Made by a program: the position numbers and the translations under genes
Notes under the pieces: model-generated
Database searches by the model: none
What the model was told of the DNA's origin: nothing
The model's input: only the letters and a program-made list of their open reading frames with translations
Assembly (NCBI GenBank): GCA_030248215.1
Contig: JASANG010000266.1
Coordinates: forward strand, 248,001-312,000
Direction: 5' to 3'
Length of the DNA stretch: 64,000 nucleotides
DNA from: Enoplolaimus lenunculus
Taxonomy: Eukaryota; Nematoda; Enoplea; Enoplida; Thoracostomopsidae
Shown: positions 48,528-57,303 of the stretch, one piece after another
Layout: every line of letters starts with the position of its first letter
Numbering within the stretch: position 1 is the first letter of the stretch

Positions 48528-51500
48528 TTAGCATTTGTTCGAGACTTGACCAGCCAAATGGTTACACACAAAATACTTTTTGTCCGACGAATTTTTCGCA
48601 CTGCATGTCTTTTGAATCCAGCGTGGAATTGCAAAATTAAAGTTGACGTAATCAGTTAAATACGTTAAATATATCCTGTTTATAGTTTCAAGATCATTTT
48701 CAAATAAGTCGTACACAGTGCGGAAAGCAACATCACTAATGTCGGTTGGCATATGAGTAGCAAGTAATGGTAATGATCTGAAAAATGTTAAAGTACACTA
48801 GGAGGTATACTTGTTGCGTTTCATCCTTGAAAGCTTATACTCGCATTATAACTGGAATAGCAAAATAGGCTTCGGCTAACGCTAATACGGTTAGAGTTAG
48901 GGTTTGCCTCCGGATTCGCCGTAGCATCATAATGAGTAGTTGTGTAAATAAAGAATGCTTAGCCTTCCATTAAACTAACACCGGTTTGTGGTAAGTCAGC
49001 ATTTTATATGCGCATCAGGAAAGTAGCAAAGATTTCTTGTCAAGAAAGTATGCATTATTGAAGAAAGACTACTTACGAGTCCAGTGGGTATGTGCAGCCC
49101 AGCGAGTAAATTAAAATGTTATTATACAAATCGTTATTTCATTTAGAACGGTGAGACGAGTATAATTCCGATTTTGGCGATATCAAGGCTAACTCAAAAT
49201 CACCACTGACGTTAATCAAAAATTAAAATAGCACCGAAGCCCACAATTTAATTTTTTGATAATTACTATAAATTTCATGGCCGATATATAGAACTTGGCC
49301 GTAAACATTATCATAAGCATATTCCTAAGCCTATAACCCTAGGCCTAAGCGTAAGAATTTGCTTATTACGTAAGCGTAAAGCTAAGCGAAAAATTAGTTT
49401 AAACCATATGTATACTCTATTGCAGTCCCGCAGAACAACATTCCGCCCCTGATTTTTACGTGTGCCAATGTCAATATAGGAAACAGCTAATAGTCTGTTT
49501 AGTCAGCTGGAAAAAAGAGCTTTGTTTCCGATAGAAATGTTGCCAGTGATTCCAGCAAATTTGGTTGTGAAATTTTTAGAATTCCAATAAAAGGGCAGTT
49601 TCACCGAGTTTGTGTGTATTAACCTTGGTGCATCATTGAAAGTTTTAAATGCCGAACTTGACCAAAAAGAAAGGTTAATTGCGAATTTTGGACGTCTTGT
49701 AGTATTGTTATCACTTAACCCCTTCTCACAGAGTCCTGAGGCAACGCGGAAAAAAAAATCCCAGAGGGCCCCCCGCCCGGGCCCCCCCCCCCCCCCGCGC
49801 CAAAAAAAAAGCCGGGGAAAAAAAAATTAATTTTGCTTCCCCTCCGGTATTATTCAAACCCGGTTGTACACTCTGATACGTATTACGTAGCAACTATCTC
49901 ACCGATCCGGTCCCCATCCAGAATCGACCAAGTTTAAGCTGATATTCTTCACAGCTATCGCAATCTCCTCTCGAATTCGCTGTCGAGTCCTATTCTCATG
50001 ATACAAATTGTTCAATTTCTCCAAATCAGACAGTGTATCTTCTTGAACGACGCCGCCAGACATCCATTTGTCCAAATAATCGTCGAATCCACAAAACCAC
50101 GATTGAGGATAAAATCGTACCAATGACGGCCACTTTGGAAAACCACGCGGCTCCGAGCCGGATTGAGACAAATTTCGAAGCCGCGTTTGTAGTTCTATTG
50201 TGAAGCAACTTAAATTTGCTTTGCAGTTGAAACATGCTTCGCTGCCCAAGTTTTCATCGGCTCTGGGTGGTGGGGTGTGATGTTGTTCGTAGTAGATAGG
50301 TAAATGGCCACCGCAATGAGATAGCCATGATACAACAAATCGGTGTATAGGTTCGCGAATAAATGTTAATTTACTGTATGTAGGGTCGTAGTAGATGACA
50401 TGTCTAAAAACTTTAAAACCCGACTGACATATGTAATAGTTGTAGCACAGCTTTGCTGTTCTTTCGAGATATGAACGCACGCTGCTAGACTGCGTCAAGT
50501 GTGCGCTACGAGCCGAACGAAGTGACGGCGAGTGCGTGTACGAGAACATCGCTATCTTGCTGCGCAAGTGAATAAAGAACGATTGTACGCACAAGTGTGG
50601 TACGATTGCGATATCATGAGTTGTGCACAAGTGCGCTGCGCGCTTTTCCTAAGCCTAAGCCTTAACCTTAACGTTACAAGTAGATGAACGTAATCAAGCT
50701 ACCTCTTACATTTCCTCCCACCGATGGTGAACGTCAAACTCCCTACTTTGAACAGGTCAAAGATGTTTTGCAGGGCGTTCTCTCAAAAAAACGTGCGGAT
50801 ATTTTTGTGTGAGATGCATAAAGAAAGCACTACGCAACTCACTCGTCCAATTTTGACTTGCGATACATTGCTCCCAACGGCGCAGTGCAACCTTCGTCGA
50901 TAACCACAGATGGATTGGATTGTATTTTTGCTTTGATTGCACGGTCATCTTTAGATGCCATCAGAACGCAAAACAACGCTGAAGTGAGATAAAGGTACTA
51001 AACAGAGCCTATTGGTAGTTATGTTGGAATTTTTTGGAAAAACGAATAAAAATCCACTAGCAAGTTATATTGAAAAATCTGTTGCATCTGTAGAAGTTAA
51101 AATTTTCCGCTGGCTATACTTGCACGCAGTTAACAGTGCAAGCGGTTTCGAGGCACATACAACTTGTAGCTGCATGCGATCGGAGTAAACATGACCGTGT
51201 GAATAGAATAAGAGTGGCGCTATACTTTTGATGACGTTCGAACCGTCCATCACTTTCCGACGCCGCCCGTTACCGTCTGTCACAACGTAACCATACGGTA
51301 CCGTGCGGTGTCGTACTTACGTGAATTACACACGAACGGATCCGTATGGTATGGTAACCGACGTTGATGCACAGTGCCAAACTGCGACAGATAGCACCGC
51401 ACGAACAAGCATAGCGCCACCTTAACGCTTAAGACTTCGTCTTAAATAATTCTTGATCTTATGAGATGGTCGGTTGTTGCGTGTATGAAATGGTCATGTT

Positions 51501-51894
51501 AAAGTATAAAAAATCAGATATGTTTCTTCCAAACATCAATAGGTATACCTTTAAAATGAACATCAAGATTATTAGGCAAATTACAATAGACAATTTTGCG
51601 GCCAGGATCGAAAATTGGCACAAACATTGCAGCTGTTAGCGCACCGAATACCGGCGGATCAAGATACCAGCGTTTAATTTCAGCGTGCTTCAGAGCATAA
51701 AATTCTCCAATACATTTATGTCTGGATTGACGAACGGAAGTTGTAACCAGCTGACTAGCACTTTTAGGAACTTGAGTTCTAATAGTTGATTTTGTCAGTC
51801 GTACAAGTAATACAGTTAAATGGTCGATGACAATAAGTCCAAAGAGTATAACGGCACAAATTGCCAAAAAATGCAGCAATACATGGTATCTCAT
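48528..51894 (-). CDS. Type II membrane carbohydrate sulfotransferase, nematode-type
   Basis: Transfers sulfate from PAPS to a glycan, probably in the Golgi. Exons on the minus strand: 51894-51549, 50978-50843, 50481-49903, 48777-48528; 436 residues, with every junction GT/AG and in phase. Donors are GTATAC, GTGAGT and GTGAGA. Residues about 8-35 are a signal anchor. FIREPIHRFVVSW (201-213) is the 3'-phosphate-binding motif (R, P, R, S present). It is followed by CFNC (244-247), NLSCF (250-254) and FYPQSWFCGF (284-293). The last exon gives DLETINRIYLTYLTDYVNFN and FAIP, as I recall at the end of nematode family members. The usual Pro-Lys PAPS loop is replaced by CNLPNNLD (about 104-111), so activity is uncertain. 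The acceptor of exon 3 lies in sequence shared with 54331-54375. Pieces outside these exons, including a frame at 50948-50757, are shadows. Confidence 0.85.
48778..49295. other. Sulfotransferase intron 3, first part
   Basis: AT-rich intron sequence with no feature that I can name before the family A element at 49296. Confidence 0.4.
49296..49469 (-). mobile_element. MITE-like element, family A, inverted, in an intron
   Basis: The right end, reverse-complemented, reads TTGGCACACGTAAAAATCAG-GGGCGGAA, then CTGCGGGACTGCAATAGAG. The interior has TTCCTAAGCCTATAACCCTA-GGCCTAAGCG (TTAGGC tract reversed). The left end, TTGGCCGTAAACATTATC, is less well kept. It lies in intron 3 of the sulfotransferase gene. 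Confidence 0.6.
49740..49860. other. Homopolymer-rich block, probable low-quality sequence
   Basis: Runs of A (9 or more), a GGCCCCCCGCCCGGG block, a run of about 14 C and further A runs lie in a short span unlike anything near it. This looks like base-calling or consensus error within intron 3 of the sulfotransferase gene. Coding sequence is not affected. Confidence 0.6.
50640..50690 (-). repeat. Short TTAGGC-like tract
   Basis: TTCCTAAGCCTAAGCCTTAA-CCTTAACGTTACAAGTAGAT resembles the left part of family B (TTACACC..CTAAGCC) in reverse. It lies in intron 2 of the sulfotransferase gene. Confidence 0.4.
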
Positions 51895-52301
51895 GTTTAT
51901 AATTGAAATATTAATAAATCATTGTTTTTAACCATTGGCATTACATTAAATATTATATAGTAAATACATTGAAGCATATCGCGTTTAGTGCAATTATAGT
52001 GCATTGTAAATAGTAAAATAATAAACTAAAGATATTGGCAGCACATGAAAATGCTCAGTTTAACGCATAGTGTTTTCGTGAGCAGCTAAGAATAATTAAG
52101 CGTATTTGGAACAAATCCACTTCGCTGAATCACTTCTGCATACCAGCGTGCAGCCTGTGGTTCCGCGTCCGGCTACGGCATAAAATCGACCTCCGGCTCC
52201 GGTAAAATTTTTGCCGAAAGTTTTCGACAATTTCAGTATTGAACTTCGATGCAGTTTTACAAAATTTCTCTTTGGAGTGAATCAATACTACTTTTTTTGT
52301 C
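51895..52301. other. 5' flank of the sulfotransferase gene
   Basis: AT-rich. No promoter motif is identified. A degenerate GGTTCCGCGTCCGGCTAC patch near 52150-52210 resembles other CCGGCTCCGG patches in the window. Confidence 0.35.
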
Positions 52302-52742
52302 TATTAGTTTACAGGATACTGAAAAACCTGAAGTACCACGGCGCGGTACCCGTGTGGTTTCGGCTTCCACTGTTACTTGACTCCAACTAACTCTCCCAGT
52401 AGAACATTCTCGCCAACTTTAGTTAGCAGGACACATTCTTCTTAATCATATTTTTTATATATTAGTTTACAGGATACTGAAAAAACTTCGTGCGGTTTCG
52501 GCTTCCACTGTTACTTGACTTCAACTAACTCTCCCAGTAGAACATTCTCGCCAACTTTATTTAGCAGGACACCTTCACCCTTAATAATACTTTTTATATA
52601 TTAGTTTACAGGATACTGAAAAAACTTAAGTACCACGGCGGGGTACCCGTGCGGTTTCGGCTTCCACTGTTACTTGACTTCAACTAACTCACCCAGTAGA
52701 ACATTCTCACCAACTTTAGTTAGCAGGACACGTTACCCCTTA
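52302..52742. repeat. Tandem repeat, three units of about 140-158 bp
   Basis: Units start with TATTAGTTTACAGGATACTG at 52302, 52460 and 52599. Each holds GTGCGGTTTCGGCTTCCACT, TCAACTAACTC and CCAACTTTAGTTAGCAGGAC. The second unit lacks the GTACCACGGCGGGGTACCCG segment present in units 1 and 3, which explains its shorter length. Confidence 0.85.
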
Positions 52743-53319
52743 CATTTGACGCAATTTAGAGGCAAGAATTTGCCGATATTTTGTAATAAATAAGCGTATA
52801 AACCAAACAGTTTAACAACACATTACAGAAATTTGCTAAAAGTAACAAATTAAACATCATTTTAATTACATAATTTCGCCTCAGCTCCGGCTTTACCTCT
52901 GGATCCGGCAAGTTTTGTTGACCTTCTGCTTCGGTAGTAGGCCACGGCTGGCCACATTCGCCCATTTTGTATTCATCTGCGCCAGTTAAAACTCCTGCAA
53001 TATTGACCGATTGTCAGCGATTTGCGAACTTAATCTAAAAAAACCTGAAATCATGGTTCAAGTGCTAGCCACCACTGATTCAAATTCCTCGACACTTTTA
53101 ATATACCTCACTTCTGATCCAATTTACTGTTTTCAGATCACCAAGGGTTAAGTTAGAAGACTGTCGTTGTCAAAGAGTAGGGTCATGCTGATGATCTGAG
53201 GTAAAACTTTAGCGGAAAGTTTGGTTTCATATTCTATAAAATTGTAGCAGCTAGAGCTATGCTGCAAACACAATTTTTGGGTATGTGTTTAGTTTTCTCC
53301 AGAAACATTGCCCTCCCAC

Positions 53320-53590
53320 ACTCAAAATAATATTTTTGATGTTTAAGAAAAAATTTCTTACACTTAAGAAATACAATTAGCAAGGTGCACCTGAAAAGTA
53401 ATGCTGTTATAACAAAAAAGTTTTCAGAAAAGTTTTAAAATAAAGTCTGAAACTATTAAACGTCTTACAGTTATTTTTAGAAAAATTGTCTTAAATATCA
53501 GAAAAACTTTTCAGATTTGCCACAGAAAATACTTTTCTGGATCAATTCAGAAATACTTTTTTGTGTGCACACACACACAACTCAATATAA
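53320..53590. repeat. Possible foldback element with ACACTCAAAA/TTTTGTGTG ends
   Basis: The left CACACTCAAAATAATATTTT and the right TACTTTTTTGTGTGCACAC are weakly inverted. The interior has repeated CAGAAAAGTTTT and AAACTTTTCAG words in both orientations. Confidence 0.3.
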
Positions 53591-53854
53591 TAAAAGTAAG
53601 CTTTGGCTTGTAATTAGGGTAAGGAAAATATTAAGCAGCAATGTGAGAGGAAACTCTCGGTTGTGTTCCTCACGTTACTAGTTAAATATTATCGTGTAGA
53701 GAGAAATATATGCATTCGTAGCCTCTTCGACTAAAATTAACGTATTCGACCGTAGCACTGTTCCAGGTTGTACAAGCGATATGCGTCACTAATTTTGGTA
53801 TATGTAGAGATTTACACTATAACGGTTTTTGCGCTGGCCCTTGACTACGATGAC

Positions 53855-54054
53855 CAACTTTAAGAGGTGTAACAGTAGATTAAACGTATTCCTAAGCCTA
53901 AGCGTTGCAAAAATGAGTGGCTAAGCCTAAGCCTAAACTAAAAGCCTAAGCCAAACCAAAAGCCTAAGCCTAAAGCCTAAGTAAAAATGTAATCAAGAAT
54001 CTAAACCTGCTGTTTTATAGACCCACCAGAAACCTGGACGCCTCTTAAAGTAAC
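53855..54054 (-). mobile_element. MITE-like element, family B, best complete copy with TTAGGC core
   Basis: Left ACTTTAAGAGGTGTAACAGT and right (reverse-complemented) GTTACTTTAAGAGGCGTCCA are inverted repeats. The core has several CCTAAGCCTAAGC tracts interleaved with AAACTAAA spacers over about 110 bp. Then come AATCAAGAATCTAAACCTGC and TAGACCCACCAGAAACCTGG. No coding capacity. Confidence 0.75.
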
Positions 54055-54330
54055 ATGAGCCACTACGAGGAACAGGCTGAACGGGCGCCAGCCCTACGGA
54101 CGTTTTTACTCCTGTTTTGTTGACAACAGGGAGAACATTTTACATTTAGGAAATGAATTTTTCCCGGAGAAATTTTTTATCCCTTTGTCGTCGGGAAATA
54201 ATGCATATTTACGACAAGCTCGAACTGTGAGGTCGTTTTAGGTTTAGAAAGCATGTACCTGAAACCAGTTCCTGGTAACAATGAAGAAGAATACCGAGTA
54301 GTTAGAGAGTTAGAGCACGTCTTTGCATTT

Positions 54331-54420
54331 TTCCGAGATATGAACGCACGCTGCTGCGACGCTTCAAGTGTGTAGAACGAGCGCGAGTTCTTCGCCTACG
54401 CGCGCGCACAGCGGAGATGT
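54331..54420. repeat. GC-rich block related to sulfotransferase exon 3 border
   Basis: CGAGATATGAACGCACGCTG, then CTGCGACGCTTCAAGTGTG, matches 50466-50503 across the start of exon 3 of the sulfotransferase gene and into the intron. Further right, both copies are rich in CGAGCG-type words but less alike. Confidence 0.55.
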
Positions 54421-54534
54421 CTGAGTGCACAGTGCTTCTGAAGCAGCGCCAAACATTCACCAAAAGTAGAACTTTATGCTATGAGCTATGCCAACGTCAG
54501 AGAGCATACGACTCTATGCACGTTTAGCTTTGGA

Positions 54535-54700
54535 ACACTTTTCACACATAGGCTTATGCTCAGGTTTAGGCTCAGGTTTAGGCTCAGACAAGTTTCGGAA
54601 AAGGCTTTTATTAACATGGGCCAAGCTCAAAACGTTTTCCTGCATTTTTACCAAAACATCTGATTATAAGCCTAAGCCTAAACCGTACTCTTAAAGAGGA
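54535..54700. mobile_element. Degenerate family A or B element with inverted TTAGGC tracts
   Basis: CATAGGCTTATGCTCAGGTT-TAGGCTCAGG on the left and GATTATAAGCCTAAGCCTAA on the right are in opposite orientation. GGGCCAAGCTCAAAACGTTT-TCCTGC between them resembles the family A CCATG..GAACGTTTTTCTGC block. Confidence 0.4.
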
Positions 54701-54764
54701 AAGCTGTCAAGTAGTTGTTGACGTTTCATTTGCTGAGATTTTTTTTAAAAAGAAGCTTAAAGGC

Positions 54765-55214
54765 TACTGTAGTGACCTGAACAAAAGGGGGCTGATATTT
54801 ATTTGGCCTCTCCAGAGGCTGCCCCCTGTTATTCGGTTGCGGACTGTTATTTATCTTTAATCGCCCTCCGCCGCCCTTCGTTACCGATATATATCCGGTA
54901 TTGCAACTATCCGTTGAATTAAACGTTTTTTGCCTTGCATCAAAAACTTGAGCGATAATGCAAGGTTATACTTTGGAATGTTGCTTTCAAAACTTAAGTA
55001 CGCTTTAAAGGTTCGTACTCAAATTTATTTGGTCCTCTAGTCATTTATGCGCTACAATTAGGGATAATTGACATATACGGACTCAAATTAGGGTTTGGTT
55101 TAGGGAATCTATCCGCTTACGGAATCTTATTAGCGATACGGACTCCTATTGATTGGGACTCAAAATGGAGACTCCCCCTTTTAATACCCCGCTCTTATTC
55201 AGGTCACGACAGTA
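54765..55214. mobile_element. MITE, TACTGTAGTGACC family, full-length copy
   Basis: Left TACTGTAGTGACCTGAACAA and right (reverse-complemented) TACTGTCGTGACCTGAATAA, ending in TA. The interior matches 13341-13732 along its length. The left 110 bp also occur inverted at 55241-55364. Confidence 0.8.
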
Positions 55215-55364
55215 ACCTTCGAAACCACTGCGGAATTTTTTGGCGGCGGAGGGCGATTAAAGGTAAATAATACAGTCCGTAACAGAATAACAAGAGTGGG
55301 GGGTACCCTCTGAAGAGGCCAGCTAAATATCAATCCCCCCACTTTTATTCGGGTCACTACAGTA
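55215..55364 (-). mobile_element. Second, truncated TACTGTAGTGACC copy, inverted, adjacent
   Basis: Reverse-complemented, this reads TACTGTAGTGACCCGAATAA, then GGCCTCTTCAGAG, GTTATTCTGTTACGGACTGT and CCTTTAATCGCCCTCCGCCG. It corresponds to the left end of the neighbour at 54765 and stops at the GGCGGCGGAGG point. Confidence 0.75.
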
Positions 55365-55977
55365 TCTGTTATCTGTATGCGAATACTTTTGCTGGAACTG
55401 TCGGCACAGTTTCGAAACATACAGCTAGATTTTGCTGTATATGCAACCAGAACAGTTCTGAAACATGTATTGCTGCAGAAACAATTGGGCTGTTCGTAGC
55501 GTATTTTTTGCTAAACAGCCTTACAATTTTATACCAGTTTACAGTCTCGAAAAGCTTCTAAACATATTTTTGTTGGAACAGCTGGGACAACTTTATTTAG
55601 AGTTAGTCTCAGTCTTAAACTCAGGTTTAGGTTCGACATAGCGCATAGGTCTAGATTTACGTTTGGGTTTAAAATTAAGAGGATTTCAAGCTGTCCTTAA
55701 TGTCCCTGGGACATTATAGGTATCGAAAATCATAACGGTTCCGCTATTACATCAAATATCTATAGGTTACGATGCTGTCTCCGTTGTATCGCTATCGAAT
55801 CAGAAATATAAGCTGAGAAGCTATCACCTCCTGGTTATTCAAGCATAAATAATCTCAGCAGCACTCATCATCTTATAGTTGACTGACTGTATACCTGCTC
55901 TTTGCTTCTTGTGAAAATTGGGATGCACATCGTAGTAGTAGTAGTAGTACTGGTGGGATTTTTATGTTGTTAGTACA

Positions 55978-56285
55978 ATCAAGAGTGTGCAATTCAAGAG
56001 TGTGCAACTTGGGGTTCCGTATGGTACAAAATGTATCGCCGGGTGTTTCGTTTTTGGTTGACTCCCTATGTTTAGAGGGGGGATTGCTGTCACGTACAGT
56101 ACCCCTAAATTAAACTATAAGCGGACCATTTCTTTAGCCGGATACGTACGCAGTGCCGTGGGTCACACAGGTTGTTCCCCACTGTAAATAAGGGGGTCGG
56201 TCAAAAACGACAACGCGTGCCGGGCACAGCTTGTATCATGCAAAACCCCAAGAGTTGCACACTTTTGTATCATGCACTTTTGGTA
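55978..56285. repeat. Foldback element
   Basis: The left GAGTGTGCAACTTGGGGTTC-CGTATGGTAC, with TCGTTTTTGGTTGACTCCC, pairs with the right arm, which reverse-complemented reads AAGTGTGCAACTCTTGGGGT-TTTGCATGATAC, with TCGTTTTTGACCGACCCCC. Confidence 0.65.
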
Positions 56286-57008
56286 CGATATATATCGCAG
56301 TAGATGCCATTGCATATGACCAATATGGCTAGTTAAGGTTTGCAATCGATTCAGTGGCAAGTTACCACAACAAATGGATTTGCCAAAAATTGCTAATCTT
56401 TTTTCGTTTAATCCAGCATATTTGATAATTGACTTAATATGATTTGTTATCACTCGAATAGAAATGTCCTGTAAAATCTCAGTTGTAATAATACGTATTC
56501 AACGAAAATTGGAGCTGAACGAGAACTAGGTGGTCTTGAAATGGCCTACTTTAATTATATACTGCAGTTAAGTTATTTCGGTCACAAGATGTTATCACCC
56601 AGCTGCTGTTGTTGCTGTGACTAGCCACTATGAGGGTTGGAAACCGCTTGAAGCCTATGCCACCTATTCTTGGCAAATGCAAACCTTATGAAATCAAGAA
56701 AATGTATACACGCTCCGTTTAGCTACTCTTATCGGCAAATGTCCGGATTAATCTCCTTAATAGAGCTTCTAGTGTTTACCCCTGTGTCACTCAACGAGTA
56801 AAGTTATACTTTGGAATAATTTTTGAGTTTTGAATGCCGTTATAAACAAATTATTGTTTCAAATTCATAGATTATTGTTAGAATTACCAAACTTAACATA
56901 AATTTCAGTTAGCGCCAATTTCACTTTCGGGGGCGTAACTGTAGTATAAGCGTAGTCCTGTGTCTCAGCCTAAGCGTATGCAAAAAATTAGTCTACAGCT
57001 TATGCTTA

Positions 57009-57162
57009 CTCTCAGAAATAGGCTCTACGGGACTATATAAATTGAGTCAAATTTTGACTCAACGTGCGACCCAGTGAGTCGAATTTGACTTGGGCGGAGT
57101 CAAATTTACCTCAGTTTGTGTAGTCCCGTAGAGCCGATTTCGGACACATTTTTTGCAGTGTG
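57009..57162. mobile_element. Palindromic MITE related to 45335-45546
   Basis: CAGAAATAGGCTCTACGGGA-CTA and, inverted, TAGTCCCGTAGAGCCGATTTC border GAGTCAAATTTTGACTC and GAGTCGAATTTGACT words. The right end, TTTTTTGCAGTGT, is the same as in the copy beside receptor exon 3. Confidence 0.65.
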
Positions 57163-57303
57163 GAACAAGACCCTAAATTTGATTGCTAAGCGTCGAGTCG
57201 TCGCAGATTTGCAAACTGAAGTCCAAATAAGCTTGCTCATGCAGAAATGGTTTGCATTTTCAAATAAATTTAAATTTTAAATTCGGCAACAAATTTCAGT
57301 CGT

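Larger units (their letters stand above)
55365..57303. other. Region left of the Cys-rich gene, repeats only
   Basis: It contains a diverged TTAGGC patch (55600-55690), a (GTA)n run near 55934, the foldback at 55978-56285, another TTAGGC patch (56935-57000) and the palindromic MITE at 57009-57162. No gene is supported; the frame at 56453-56163 lies in the foldback. Confidence 0.4.

Noticed and set aside
50757-50948. 63-codon minus frame overlapping sulfotransferase exon 2
   Set aside because: Wrong frame. Only the other frame is open from the acceptor at 50979 to the GTGAGT donor and matches phases on both sides.
56163-56453. 96-codon minus frame
   Set aside because: Much of it lies in the foldback element at 55978-56285.
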